DNA from: Strigamia acuminata
Taxonomy: Eukaryota; Arthropoda; Chilopoda; Geophilomorpha; Linotaeniidae
NCBI GenBank assembly: GCA_949358305.1
Contig: OX442314.1
Span: 44,646,581 to 44,710,580 of the forward strand
DNA length: 64,000 bases
Reading direction: 5' to 3'
In this document: positions 40,151-52,000 of the stretch, piece after piece
Layout of the letters: each line of letters opens with the position of its first letter
Numbering within the stretch: position 1 is the stretch's first letter
Notes under the pieces: model-generated
What the model was told of the DNA's origin: nothing
What the model saw: only the letters and a program-made list of their open reading frames with translations
The model's database searches: none
Translations under genes and position numbers: made by a program

Positions 40151-41145
40151 TTTACTCCACCGAGATCGAGTTGTGACGATGACTACCCGGGATAGAAATT
40201 ATTGCTAAAAATACAAGTGAAACTGCAGAGTGTATGTAAAGTGCAAATAACGAAACGTTTATGTTTATCAAAACATAGAACATTTATTCAAGTCAAAAAT
40301 AAGTTATATAATAACTATGGCCGACAGAATGGCCAGTAAAATACGAGTGTAACTAGCTATACAAACGAGTGGCTCAAAAGCCCTAAAGTAACGTTAACAG
40401 TTGTGTTAACAGGTGTCGTCTGCAATCGGACTGATTGTCGTCTGCTTCGGTTGGTTCTGTGTAACTAAATTATCCGAGAAGTGCGGTTGACTTTGCCGCA
40501 TCGTCACAACTTTGGGTGACCATTGGTTTAAATATCTATTCGTAGATATTTACCAATTGGTCTATTTGTGATTATCGAAATAACCATAAATATGAGTTAC
40601 TCAAAGTTAGACTTTGAATATCATGTTGAATTTACGAATCAATCCAAACACAAAACAAAGGTATGAATTGAATTATTAAATTACAAATAATCTAATAATC
40701 AAACATAACTAAACCTGTATAAATACAATGATTATATGAAAAGACCCTGTCGATTCTGTTGCACCAAAGTACAACCAGCCCAGAATTGAATCAATGGTGC
40801 TCACGTCAATCCAACACTAGGTTTGACCCTAATGTCTCGGCGGAAAAGAAATTGAGCACGGCATTTTACTGCACGTGCCCCTACAACGGAATGTTGGCAT
40901 GTAGTCAGGTAAAGGATTGAACACGGAATTTAATGCACGTGTCCCTACAACGGAATGTTGGCATGAAGCGAAGCGAAGCGAAGCGTAGAATAAGGGCTCA
41001 AGTAGATATCAAACAGAAACAAAAACAAGAGCGAGCTATTTCCGGTTTACACCGGGTTATATACTCAGAGAGAAGAATGAGTGGCCATTGCTCCAATAGG
41101 AACACTGGTCACTCAAAACTGTCCAATGGTCGAATGGGCAGAACT
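40151..41145. other. Spacer with a tandem doublet
   Basis: No gene is recognised. A block of about 50 bp (attttactgcacgtgcccct...cggaatgttggcatg) occurs twice at about 40852-40902 and 40917-40967. It is followed by five copies of the 5-mer GAAGC (40965-40985). Confidence 0.5.
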
Positions 41146-41279
41146 GGCCATCTACCATGCAATACTGGCCAGTGAACATGCAAAACTACTCAGCCAATGT
41201 GCAAAACTACCCGGCCAGCGAACATGCAAAACTATCCAGCCAATGTGCAAAACTGGCCAGCGAATCTACAGACGTGGCC
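41146..41279. repeat. 21-bp minisatellite, left part (split by LTR element)
   Basis: Degenerate 21-bp units alternating ggccagcgaacatgcaaaac and agccaatgtgcaaaactgg types. The array continues at 43174-43345 on the other side of the LTR element. One frame encodes a heptad [14 protein letters not shown]. Confidence 0.85.
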
Positions 41280-41829
41280 TGGAGTGTCTCGCACTCCATT
41301 GGTCAGTCTTGACCATTGATATATATTGTGACGCTGCTACTACAGCGCCACCTATCTTTGAATAAACTAGTCAGTTATGTAAATCTCAGCAGCACCAACG
41401 GTCACGTTATTTTGCATGCTCCATTACAGTTTTAATATTTAGTCAAGACAGACTAATTGGCGACGAGATGGAATACCAATCCATGCTACAGAATCGTTTT
41501 TTGCAAAACTGGTGAAGTTTGGACACTTTTTGGACACCTTTTGGACGCCTGACCACGCTGACCACGCGGACCACACGTTAGGTTTAACCCTGTTTCAAAT
41601 TGTTCCGGTGTTCTCAAGAAAATCATCATGAAAAACGGATCAACAATTAATACCTCACAAACTGTAATGTACAAAATCCCTTAAAATTAGTGTAAAGTGC
41701 TGTTTCGGACCTTTGACCACGCCGTGACCACGCCTTGACCACGCCGTGACCATGCTGTTAGGCCTACTTCCATGTAAGCCTTTTTCATGCAAAACTTCTG
41801 TGATCGCTTCAAGTATCGGTTCACTGCAA

Positions 41830-42540
41830 CCATATTGCATCAAGAATAACTGGACCCACTACATTGACCAGTTGGACTGCTTTTTCGTGTGCAGTGGCAT
41901 CACCAATGACACGAAGAAAGTGGTTGTTTTGCTGTGCATCGTCGGCGGGCTGCCGTACACACGTCTGGCTAACCTGTTTTCCAATGAAGCTTGTGCAGAT
42001 GACGTTCGCTGCCCTCGCCACGTTGAAGGCCGATTAACAGCACTCAAAACCCCTCCTCGCGGTCGACATTTCAACACCCGAGTGCAGGGACAGGTGGAAT
42101 CCGCTGCAGATTTTGCCATTTTGTTGCAGCTGCGTTCGGAGCACTGCAACTATTCTGATCAACTCCACAAGTTGAGTTGTGTCTACATTCAGCAAACCAT
42201 CATCAGTCAGTCTGAAATGAAGTTTGCTCAGGCTCACCAGTCAGCCATTCAGATGGAGCTCGCCACATGTGCAGTCTCCGACATCTACGCACGTTCGACC
42301 ACGGTTGCCCCAGCGCAGAAAATCACTGGTCACAACCGCAGACGCCATTTGGGTAGCTTCTACAACTCCCAGTGTTTGTTTCGGGACCAGCCGCAGTCGT
42401 CGAACCCTTGTGCCGGCGTGTGCATCGCAGGTGATGTCACAGACCATCGTCGGTCTCGCCGCACTTTTTGCCCTTCAAAACGCTACCGTACGCGTTGGGC
42501 ACGGGGCCACATTTAGCTCTCTGTTGTTCAGGCTTCTTGT
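41830..42540 (+). pseudogene. Gag-like region of the 1.9-kb LTR element
   Basis: The plus strand around 41850-42270 reads NWTHYIDQLDCFFVCSGIT, then VVLLCIVGGLPYTRLANLF, then VESAADFAILLQLRSEHCNY. This follows the retrotransposon gag pattern (W..yi..L..yF.....i.d..k...LL..ig...y..l..L, then Q...Es...y...L..l...C.y). The long frame starts in upstream sequence that is not gag-like and later the frame drifts, with no zinc knuckle clearly seen, so it is decayed. Other members of the family must supply enzymes. Confidence 0.65.
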
Positions 42541-42809
42541 GAGTGAAGGAGAGAATCATTTCGACTTCCTTTCCGTCTCCCGTCTAGCTGCTAATTCATC
42601 AAGCTAATTCATTCAACTATTGTTAATGTATCATGTTAGCATTTCAATGTTTAATTGCAATCATTGTTGGAATCAAAATTCATGTTATGTTCAATTTTAC
42701 AAGTTTTATTTCGTGCATAATTCAGTAGTTTTAAAATCCAAGTATTTTATTGTTCAATTTAAATTTGCATTTCATGTCAAACTGTTACTTTGAATTTACT
42801 AATTGCTCC

Positions 42810-42870
42810 CCTAGTTGGTTCACAATTGAGGGGATGATGGAGTGTCTTCACTCCAATGCATGTTACTTGT
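42810..42870 (+). repeat. Internal relic of a polypurine tract plus LTR start
   Basis: CACAATTGAGGGGATGATGGAGTGTCTTCACTCCA resembles in two parts the tract and LTR beginning at 42980-43015. It may be the edge of an earlier LTR left by recombination. Confidence 0.5.
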
Positions 42871-43172
42871 TACCTTTTAATTCATTGTTCAATTGATTGT
42901 TTTTAAACCCACTTTAATTACATTGCATCCTTGTAGATCAATTGATTTCACTGTATTCTAAATTGTTCCTTCCCCCATTCCACAATTGAGGGGATACTGG
43001 AGTGTCTCGCACTCCATTGGTCAGTCTTGACCATTGATATATATTGTGACGCTGCTACTACAGCGCCACCTATCTTTGAATAAACTAGTCAGTTATGTAA
43101 ATCTCAGCAGCACCAACGGTCACGTTATTTTGCATGCTCCATTACAGTTTTAATATTTAGTCAAGACAGACT

Positions 43173-43703
43173 ATGGCCAGCGAATGTACAGACGTGGCCA
43201 GCGAACATGCAAAACTACCCAGCCAATGTGCAAAACTGGCCAGCGAATGTACAGACGTGGCCAGCGAACATGCAAAACTGGCCAACCAATGTGCAAAATT
43301 TGCCAGCGAACATGAAAAACTGGCCAGCCAATGTGCAAAAAACTGTCGTCTTCCCGCGATAAACTTTATTTCCGGTGGCATTCAACAATTCCGGAAAATC
43401 GAAGAGACAGCCGTCGCTGACCAATCGGCCGGTACGACTTCGAGTGAGGTGGCCGTCGTTGCAATTAAACATCAATGGGAAAAACATTCGACGGGCATTG
43501 TACAGAAATTGCTGCTTAAGATGGGGTATCAGCCCGGGAGAGGTCTGGGGAGACATCTACAAGGAATTACTGATCCAGTTATAGCGAAGATGAGAAAAGG
43601 AAGAAAGGCGATTGGTTTTGTATCGAAAAAATGGAAAAATGACGTAAATCAAAGAAAGAGATCCAAGAAATGTGTTCAACATGTTGATAAACTGATAACG
43701 TAA
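43173..43703 (+). CDS. Heptad-repeat plus G-patch fusion ORF (third G-patch copy)
   Basis: A 176-residue open frame. Residues 1-57 come from the 21-bp minisatellite and form seven-residue repeats ([21 protein letters not shown]). From about residue 60 it matches the G-patch protein of 4270-4881 from its [13 protein letters not shown] segment onward: [38 protein letters not shown], then a basic tail. The N-terminal third of the parent protein is missing. The parent reads AINFISGG on the opposite strand, so this is an inverted copy. The coding part is better preserved than the non-coding flank appears. It begins inside the LTR element, so no native start is evident; a broken duplicate is as likely as a gene. 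Confidence 0.5.
   Translation: MASECTDVASEHAKLPSQCAKLASECTDVASEHAKLANQCAKFASEHEKLASQCAKNCRLPAINFISGGIQQFRKIEETAVADQSAGTTSSEVAVVAIKHQWEKHSTGIVQKLLLKMGYQPGRGLGRHLQGITDPVIAKMRKGRKAIGFVSKKWKNDVNQRKRSKKCVQHVDKLIT
43174..43345. repeat. 21-bp minisatellite, right part
   Basis: Continuation of 41146-41279. Units run directly, in frame, into the G-patch fragment that follows. Confidence 0.85.
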
Positions 43704-44550
43704 TAGAATTAATCGATTCAACGTAGACAATTTTCTTTTTTTTTTGTAATAACTAGAATTTTTATTTTATTGTGCATTTATTTCGTTATACAGATTACGA
43801 GTCTAACCTCATATCTATTTTTCAGCTTTTGTATACAACCAACCCTAACCCATTAAGTAATCATAACAATTTAATCCAGATAATTTAAACAAGGATAAAT
43901 ATTGCATAAATGTATTTTGTCGGTTTTGGTTTATCGGATTTCGCAGGTGACGCAATTGTGTATTGTGTTTATAAATTAATATTTTAGATTTGAGGTTTAG
44001 CCGCAACTGTAGTTTTTTTAAATAAAAAAATGAGTCAGATTAAACAAATTTTTTTTAAATAGTATTTTTTGATAAAATGCAATTGTAAGAATAGTAACTT
44101 TACAGCAGAATTTAGATGGTTAAAGTGATTGCTTCTTTGGATTTCCGCAATATAAAGATTTGTTCTCTCTTGGACAACACGCCTTGTTTTCCGCCTGTGA
44201 ACCCCGTATCCAAACCCCACGTTGATTGTGATGGCGGATACACGGAGTGAGTTTATGGTCCTGCAATCGATTGTCTAACAATTTTAATAATCCACTGCAA
44301 ACTCACGCTCCATTTTTAATAATAACATTAACAGAACGAGAAGCTTTTACACATTTCAGATTTCAGTCAGAATTGTTGAGGTTACGAATTGGTGGAGCAA
44401 CCCGAGTTGAAGATTTCTAAAGTAGGCTTAACAAAAATCGTACAAATAATTCGGCAGAATGAAATTTGTTCACCTAAATATATATTTTTTAAATATCGTT
44501 TTTGGTATTTTAACCCTCGAAAATATAGAAAAACCTTTTTAAAAAAAGAA
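43348..44550 (-). repeat. Inverted, diverged copy of the G-patch region (3075-4645)
   Basis: Reverse complement similarity to 3075-4645 runs from the G-patch coding part through the 3' flank to TTTTGGTATTTTAACCCTCG near 44500. It has indels and many substitutions, so it is much older than the 3.6-kb tandem duplication. No cullin sequence is included. Confidence 0.85.
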
Positions 44551-44770
44551 TAAATTGTCTAAATACGTATTTTATTACTTTTTTTTAAAAAAAATTAAGT
44601 ATGTTTAAATTGTTTGCTTGGTTTTCCACGTGTTTGTATTGGTTTAATTGAATAAGGGGGTGTAAAATCCAACTCTCTACCTCCACGCGGTCACCCCTGG
44701 ATAAACTGAGTACATGACTTGTCTCAGTGGAACCAAAAGAGAGCTCTGGTCACTTGATGTTACCTTTTAA
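44551..44770. repeat. Left end of repeat R1 (about 44700-44770)
   Basis: actgagtacatgacttgtct through aagagagctctggtcac recurs at 55008-55068. The unit is split here by the MITE at 44771 and resumes at 45195. Confidence 0.65.
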
Positions 44771-45194
44771 TAAGGGGTTTCATAAATGGTGCGCTGAAGG
44801 CGCTGAAGCGATTATGACGATTATTCTGCTGAAGCGATTATCATGTGACTTGGATGGGCCAATCACATGAATAATCGCTTCAGCGTTTCAGCGCTTATTT
44901 ATAATCGTCTGAAAAGGAGTTTTTAGTGCTGAAGAGTGCTTAAACTAAGGAAATAAGAGTTGGTTGTAAATATTTAAAAAAATTAAAATAAATAATTAAT
45001 TTAATTTAAAAAAATAAATAAATAGGTTACAAAAATACATTAAAAAAATAAGAATAATAAAAAAAAAAAAAAAAAAGTTATGTGACTTAAGGAATAATCA
45101 CTTGGATCTGGTGTGGGTCCTCAATAATGCAGTGATTGTGATTATTGGAACAATCACTTCAGCGCCTTCAGCGTGTCATTTATGAAACCCCTTA
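44771..45194. mobile_element. MITE, ~424 bp, TIR taaggggtttcataaatg
   Basis: TAAGGGGTTTCATAAATG near 44771 is inverted at the right end (CATTTATGAAACCCCTTA, ending 45194). The similarity continues inward over a gctgaaggcgctgaag block, giving about 45-bp TIRs. Repeat R1 at 55060-55080 shows the unoccupied site. The interior has an A/T simple repeat and several cgcttcagc motifs. The GGGG-start and likely 3-bp A/T target suggest PIF/Harbinger type, but that is inference. Confidence 0.75.
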
Positions 45195-46450
45195 TTGTAA
45201 GCCCACTATCCTAGCATTTACATGACTGTTTTGTAAGCCCATATTTCCACATGAGTTTGGCAGTTGCGTGAATTTTTATATTGTAAGCCTGCATTCAAGC
45301 ATGAATGTAGCATTTACATGACTTTGTAAGGCTACATTCTTGTGTGAGTGTGGCATTTATGTTATTCAATACTTTTTTTGAAACATTAGAGTTAATTGTG
45401 GGATGAAAATAAATAACCTACATATTCATCACTGGCATTTCTGGTGTTTTAGAAAATTTGTCACGGTTGGCATTTAATTTGTATTCATCCTGGACACTGA
45501 GCATGTGGTGCTGCTAGAAAAAAAACAAAGTTGTCAGTGTCTACAGTTCGCACTTGGTATCTTGTTGTTAAATTCATACTGGCCATCTTATTCAATGCAT
45601 CATGGTTAAAATTTGATGGTATAGTTTCTGTTTAGATTTATACTCTGATCTTTGATCATTCAACACTTTGAAATAGGTGTTGTAAATCAGATTTACTTTA
45701 GAATTAAAAAAGTATGTGAAAAGTATATGAAAACTAATTTGTGATTAAAGGACAATCAACATGTCAAACAGGTTATTTTGTCAAGATTTACAATTAGAAC
45801 AAAGAAAAAAAATCTGGTGTCATTTAGAAAACTTTTTTAGTAAAATTCTATCTAAAAATAACCAGACTAATTTCGCGATAATAATCCAAATAAAATTATA
45901 AAAATTACAAAACGTTCTTTTCCATCAATGTGTTTTGCAGTTTGCACGCAGTGGAAAAAGAATGCACAAAAGTTCTAAACTATAATAAACTGCAGAAAAT
46001 TCTTTACAAAAAGAGACTGTGATTGGACACAGCTTCAGGCACATGATACACAATTGACTAAGATGGCTGACAACTCAAAAACAAGATCAATATCTAACGG
46101 TTGCTCGATGATGTTGGCGCCGGCCGCTTGCTGGTCGCCCGCCACTCGTGATATTGCTAGTCAATGCTTTCTTTCGTCTGACTGCATGACGCTGATTCCT
46201 GTTAAAATGGGCCGAGGATATGGAAGAAATGTCCTTGTGGTACGTGCCGTGGATGCATGACATGATTAAAAAGGCATCCACGTGATAGTGGACACCAAGA
46301 GGTGCTAAACAGGTGGCCAAGTATGCCAAACACTTAAAGACGTGTTTAGCAAAAGTCTAAATAAAAATAAAATAAAATAGATTATTTATAACATACAACT
46401 TACAATAACGCGCATGATATACAAAGAACGAAAAAAAACAATCATTTATG
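45195..46450 (+). repeat. Dispersed repeat R1/R3, long copy
   Basis: Bases 45195-45780 match 55070-55800 (same strand) and 2423-3065 (opposite strand). Bases about 45920-46450 match 48572-48881 joined to 53414-53620. This copy carries the uninterrupted sites for both the foldback element (near 46085) and the 4.5-kb gypsy element (GGATATGGAAGAAATG near 46213). No gene. Confidence 0.8.
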
Positions 46451-46763
46451 CGCTATTTTGGAACATACTACTGGTTTAAGGATATGTTCTTCCTTTTATA
46501 CTTTACTCAAAGCCGCCCCCATCTGTCATAAAATTTGCTAAATATTAACAATACGACAGCAAATTCAGTAGTTTGAATTATACATAACAATTCACACTTT
46601 TCCTATCCCTCTTACATATAAATTCGCCATCCCCCTCTCCTAACTATTCATTATTTACAAATTTCCACTTTAATTAAACAGATAAAGAGGTGCAAATTTA
46701 ATGAATCTAGACAAAATTGAAGAGAATTACGTACGAATATTCTGCACTACTGTATACAAAACG

Positions 46764-47100
46764 TCACACTTGACATGGTAATTGAATTATGAGTGAGCCT
46801 ACACGTTTGGAATTAAAAGAACCCTTTCTTGCTATACACTTGATAAATTGAATGCGCCTAATAAAAAATAAACTTAACACGAATATCACCACTGTGATTC
46901 CACAGCAAATACCGGTAGTAATAATTGCTCTAATCCAACGTGTCCGAATTTGGAAAAAAATTATTTTCGTTCAAAAAAACCATTAGATGACAATAATTTA
47001 AACAAAAAAAACTTACGATTAGTAATTTGCAAATAAGTGAGGCGGTGAAAATTCCGATCAAAATCAAGATGTCCAATTCTACAGTATGCCAAAACAGTAA
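46764..47100 (-). CDS. Candidate membrane-protein exons, unknown
   Basis: On the minus strand one exon-like stretch (about 47100-47017) encodes ELDILILIGIFTASLICKLL and ends at a GTAAGT donor. A second (about 46955-46764) encodes RWIRAIITTGICCGITVVIF, a hydrophobic segment, then a basic tail (RRIQFIKCIARKG), and ends at TGA. Two hydrophobic helices with a splice donor between them suggest a membrane protein's 3' end. I do not recognise the family, and the upstream exons are not seen because repeat R2 begins at 47100. Confidence 0.3.
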
Positions 47101-47450
47101 CTCCCAAACACTTAAAGACGTGTTTGGCAAAAGTCTAAATAATAAACTAAAAGAGATTATTAAATTATAAAAATTAAAAATTAAATATTAAATTAACGCA
47201 CATGATATACAGTACGAAAGGAAAAAAACACAATCATTTAGGCACCATTTTGGAAGATACAACTGGTTTGAGGAGGTGTTGCACCATAGTAAAGTCTAGT
47301 GGCAACTGATGGAAATAAAAGACATAGGCTGCATGATGCCAAAGGTATAGAAGTAAACGCATGGCGACATCATGCAGGTTAAATGAATAAAAAATGAAAA
47401 ATTGCCAGAATGACTGAACTGTTAGCAAATATAATAAATAAGTAATATCA
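47100..47450 (-). repeat. Dispersed repeat R2, copy 1
   Basis: About 230-350 bp shared with 53520-53852 and 57118-57370 (tagtaaagtctagtggcaac, agaagtaaacgcatggcgac). In all three the minus strand is open and encodes a peptide with a SFNLHDVAMRLLLYLWHH-like core; differences between copies are often non-synonymous. Confidence 0.75.
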
Positions 47451-47654
47451 GATCGAGAGGCTGGATGTGATGTTGCTCTGGCTTGCCACTCGTCTCGCAA
47501 CTACTGCTACTGCTACTTTGGACCTTGCTGTCATTGAAACTAGGATGATGGAGTACGGGCTCAAGTCCGTCATCTTGGTCAGCTGCCCCTGCCTGCTGAT
47601 CACTCGCCTACAGCGCAATGCACTTGGTGCAGCTTTCACGGGTTCACGCACCTG

Positions 47655-47948
47655 TTGCGGTTTCCCAAAATCAGACAGATTCCTCATTGTTGCAATGATC
47701 AAACAATGTTTCAAGTTGATGCTCACAATCTCGTTGATAGCGGAAGTCAGTTTGTTGAGTTTGACAATTTTTGGCAGACTCTGCACGGCTATTATGCAGG
47801 CGGTTGTAGTGAGTTTGCTTATCTGGTTTATGGTTGTGGTGATCTGAACAATGCTTATTGTTTTGATTACAGTGCATTTTTTTGTTGTAAATCTGCGTAT
47901 GATTGTTCACCGGATGGGTGGAGACAACGAAACAATTGTTGCGGTTGA
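47655..47948 (+). CDS. Cysteine-rich ORF, unknown
   Basis: The frame encodes a Cys- and aromatic-rich peptide: FVEFDNFWQTLHGYYAGGC, YGCGDLNNAYC, FFCCKSAYDC, NNCC, then stop. Ten cysteines with short spacings would suit a small secreted disulfide protein, but no signal peptide is visible, the frame overlaps another long open frame, and it lies among repeats (47585-47650 resembles 62403-62470). A decayed element is just as likely. Confidence 0.25.
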   Translation: MRFPKIRQIPHCCNDQTMFQVDAHNLVDSGSQFVEFDNFWQTLHGYYAGGCSEFAYLVYGCGDLNNAYCFDYSAFFCCKSAYDCSPDGWRQRNNCCG

Positions 47949-48049
47949 TTGTACCAGTGATGGCCTCTGTTGACAAATTGACAAATTCAATTGTTCGGCT
48001 CGGCAGGTTGCTCCGCCGATTCGTAGGATACGACTCCAGCAACAAATTA

Positions 48050-48571
48050 CTTCTAAATAAAGATAAAAATTAAGATTAAAAATCTTCACAAGCACTAGAA
48101 AAACTTCAACTTCAACTTCAAACCAAGTATTTAACAAAAACATCCCAGTCGCAAGTATTTATTTTTCTTAAATCAAATTTAGAATATTTTTGTTCATGTG
48201 TGGGTAATTGAGCATTGGTGGCGTAGGTATCGAGACAGCAAGGATAATATTTTAAAACAAAAGTTATAGAATTAGTACAGGATGGTGGCTGCTTAGAGGA
48301 CTTAAACGTGTAAGGTTGTTGCAGAATTGCAAATAATTATCTCTATTGGTTGTGTAACATTCGAATTAACGTGGCTGGGCAAGCAGCTTCAAACTGTATT
48401 GACTTTGGTTTTGAAGTTGGTACAATTATAAATTTGTTACAGATTTTGTAACACTTAAACATTCATACAGCCACTATTTCAAAATTACAAGTTTTTATGA
48501 CTTCCTGCATATTGCAGCAATGTCTTGTAGCTAATTTGTATTGCTTCTGTCATCAGAGCGAAGAGGAAAGG
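48050..48571. other. Spacer without gene
   Basis: AT-rich and unremarkable; nothing recognised. Confidence 0.4.
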
Positions 48572-48881
48572 AAGTGCCATCAATGTGTTTCGCAGTTTGC
48601 ACACGGTAGAAAAAGAATGCACAAAAGTTCTAAACTATAATAAACTCGCAGAAAATTCTTTACAAAAAGAGACTGTGATTGGACACAGCTTCAGGCACAA
48701 GACACACAATTGACTAAGATGGCTGACAACTCAAAAACACGATGAATATCTAATATGGTTGCTCGATGTCGGTGGCCGCTTGCTGGTCGTCCGCCACTAT
48801 TCGTGATATTGCTAGTGCATGCTTTCTTTCGTCTGACTGCATGACGCTGATTCCTGTTAAAATGGGCCGAGGATATGGAAG
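48572..48881 (+). repeat. Repeat R3, left half (target of the 4.5-kb element)
   Basis: Matches 45920-46217. It is broken after GGAAG at 48877-48881 by the LTR element and resumes at 53414. Confidence 0.85.
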
Positions 48882-49001
48882 TGTCGTGTGTCGTAATAAG
48901 AGAGCGATACGTGCCGTGTTAAGCTTTAATGAAAAGTCCCACTCCCACCACAATGCACATGTGACCGCGCCCCCCATCGCCCTCTAGTGGCGAACACCAC
49001 A
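48882..49001 (-). repeat. 3' LTR of the 4.5-kb element
   Basis: 120 bp; begins TGTCGTGTGTCGTAA and ends GAACACCACA on the plus strand. Adjacent at 49002-49015 (minus strand) is CAGGGGAAGA, the polypurine tract. Confidence 0.9.
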
Positions 49002-49096
49002 TCTTCCCCTGGGGGAACGCGATCCGACAAAGGATATAAAATACAATTCAAAATCGAAACACAATCGAAATGAAACACAAAATAAAACCACTAAAA

Positions 49097-52000
49097 TCAG
49101 ACACCATTAAAGTTCACATTCAATTCATTCATCGTCTCTATCAAGCGCTCTGGCGGTATAACACGTCGCCCTGACCTCGTCGTATACACGGTCCTTCCTT
49201 CATTCTCCATCACAGCCGGATTCGCGGCCACCATCGGCTCCCCCGGTCCCTCGTTCGCCTCGCCATCCTCCGTCTCTTGTTCATTCGCCTCAACTCTGGT
49301 GGGGTCCAATGCTGCTGACCGCTCTGCCGCCTCTATCCCGGGTCCCTCCGTCATCCTTGGCACCAACTGGTTACTATTGCGCCGAATGGTCCCCCGCGGT
49401 GTCTCTACAAGGTACGACCTCGGAGTCCCGGCAGGTCCCACCACTGCTCCCGACACCTTCTCGTTCGTAATCCAAACCTCCTCGCCATCAACCAACTCGC
49501 GCCGCTGGACCACCCGGTGCCGCCTGTTGTAATCCGCACACTGTTGACTCTTCGCCTCCTCTTGTTTCTTTCGGAACTCGCGATGATTCGGAATCCTTGG
49601 CTGCAGCGCTGTCTGGAGCACCGGAATGCCCGTCCTCAAGCGCCGCAACATTAGCAACTGTGCCGGACTATACCCACTTGGTCCCGGTGTATTCCGATAT
49701 TGGAGCAATGCCTTATATGGATTCTCATTCTTGGCTAACATCTGCTTGACCGTGGCAACGAATCTTTCGGCTTCCCCGTTACTTTGGTGGTAATGCGGAC
49801 TACTCGTAACGAGGCGGAAGTCATTCTCGATCGCGTATCGCTCAAATTCAGCCGCCATGAATTGCGTCCCCGAGTCGCTCACCATTTCCTCAGGATACCC
49901 GTGTCGCGCGAAAATCGACTCCATCCTACTGATCACTGCCGCCGATGTAATGCGATCCAAGCGTTCTAATTCCACGAAATGCGAGTAGTAGTCGACGACA
50001 AGCAGGTAACTACCGCCCTGCCAAAAAAAAATATCAGTTCCCACCTTCTGCCAAGGCAGCAAAGGCGTCGCCGTCGCGATCATCGGCTCCCGCAGCGGCA
50101 CTCGAAACTGCTGACACGTCCTACAGTCGCCGACCAACTGTGCCAACTGCTGGCTCAGGCCAGGCCACCACACTGACTGCCGGGCCCTTGCCCTGCAGTG
50201 ACCAATCCCCTGATGGCCTTCGTGCAATTTAGCCAAAATCTCCCTTCTTAAGCCAGTCGGAACAAAAATACGGTCATTCTTCAGGATCAACCCCCTCCAC
50301 GCTGTCAGATAACCCCGATCCTTCCAAAACACTCCCATTGACAGGGGCAAATGATGCTTCTCTGGCCAGCCTTCCTTGATATATCCCATCAAAAGTCTAC
50401 CCTCTTCTTCCTCGGCGGTTCGCTTCCGGATCTGATCCAACCTCGCGCTTGACGCCGGAAACCCACTCGCTACGCTATCCACCTGGAACTCTGCTTCCCG
50501 TACAAGCTCTCCCATCCCCGTTGGCTTCTCCACCGGCGCACGCGACAACGTGTCCGCAATTATCAGCTGTCGCCCCGGCACGTGCGAAATGGTGTATCTG
50601 AACCACATCAACCTCATACGGAACCGCTGAATTCTCACCGGCATTGCGTCCAAGCTCTTATTTCCTAATAGAGGCACCAACGGCTTGTGGTCTGTGTGGA
50701 TGTGAAAATCACGGCCTATTAAATATTTCGAGAACTTTTCGCAGGCCCAAGTAACCGCCAAAGCCTCTTTTTCAATTTGAGCATACCGTTGCTCTGTCTC
50801 TGACATCATTGAAGAGGCATAGGCGATCGGCCGCAAATCGCCGCCCTCTGCCCGCTGCAGCAATGCCGCCCCGAGCCCGAACGACGACGCATCCGCCGAC
50901 ACAACCACCCCTGCTCCTAAGTCGTAATGGGCTAGCTCCACATCCCTCGACAACGCCGCCTTTATGCACTCGAACGCGTCCTGTTGCGGCTGGCCCCAAC
51001 TCCACATCACCTTTCGCTCGTCCCTCAACAACTCCGAAATTGGGTGAATCTTCTGCGACAGCTGGGGCACAAACTTGCCCAAATGATTCACCAATCCCAT
51101 CAATCGTCGCACGCCCGACACCGAAGTCGGCGGCCCCATTCCCACGATCGCCGCCACCTTCTCCGGGTCCGGCCGCACTCCGTGTTCGCTGATGTAAACT
51201 CCGAGGAACCTAATATCTCTCCTACAAAATTTACACTTTTCTCGATTCAACTTCACCCCCGCCTCTCGCAGCTTCTTCAAGACCACCGTCAACCGCTTAT
51301 CATGTTCCATTCTAGTCCGGCCATGAACCAAGATGTCATCGATCTGACATTCGCACCCCTCACATCCCTCCAGAATTTCGTTCATACGCTGCTGGAAATA
51401 TTCCGGTGCCGACGTTATACCGAACGGCAAACGATTGAAACAAAACCGCCCAAACGGCGTAATAAACGTTGTCAACAAACGACTTCTCTCCGACAACATC
51501 ACCTGCCAAAATCCGTGAAAAGCGTCTAATTTAGTGAAAAACTTTGACCCCGCCACCGACGCCAAAGTAGTGTCCACGTCGGGCATTACCGTCCTCAGCC
51601 TTCTCACGCCCTTATTCAGAGGTATCAAATCGACACAAATACGAATCCCCCTCTCTCCGTTCTTGTCGGGCTTCCCCTTCTCAGCTGTAACCATTCCGGC
51701 GCACCACTCCGTCGGTCCCTCTACTCGGCTGATGATCCCCTGCTCAAGCATAATGTCCAACTGTTTCTTCACCCGAGGCAGCAATGGAATCGGAACTCGT
51801 CTCGGCACTGAAATAGAAAATGGCACCGTATCAGGTTCTAACTCAATGTCATATTCCCCTTTCATCCGCCCGATCCCGTCGAACATCTCCGGATAATCCG
51901 TTAAATATTGTCGGTCTTCTTCCGTCACCTCCGACATACTCCCCGTAAACCGTATCAGACCCAACCTCTCACTAGCGTCCCGACTCAGCAGGGGCTCACT

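Larger units (their letters stand above)
41280..43173 (+). mobile_element. Short gag-only LTR retrotransposon, 1.9 kb
   Basis: Two identical 176-bp LTRs (41280-41455 and 42998-43173) bracket 1542 bp. TGGCC is duplicated at 41275-41279 and 43174-43178, and the unoccupied sequence is the surrounding minisatellite unit. LTRs start TGGAGTGTC and end AGACTA, so the 3' terminus is TA instead of CA. Two bases inside the 5' LTR lies TGGCGACGAGATGG, a primer-site-like sequence. AATTGAGGGGATAC before the 3' LTR is the polypurine tract. Only a broken gag-like region is present, with no RT or integrase. It is non-autonomous and young. Confidence 0.9.

Noticed and set aside
41280-41455. Treating the 176-bp direct repeat as part of the minisatellite
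   Set aside because: It is flanked by a 5-bp duplication of the minisatellite, has a primer site and polypurine tract next to it and gag-like sequence between copies, so it is an LTR.
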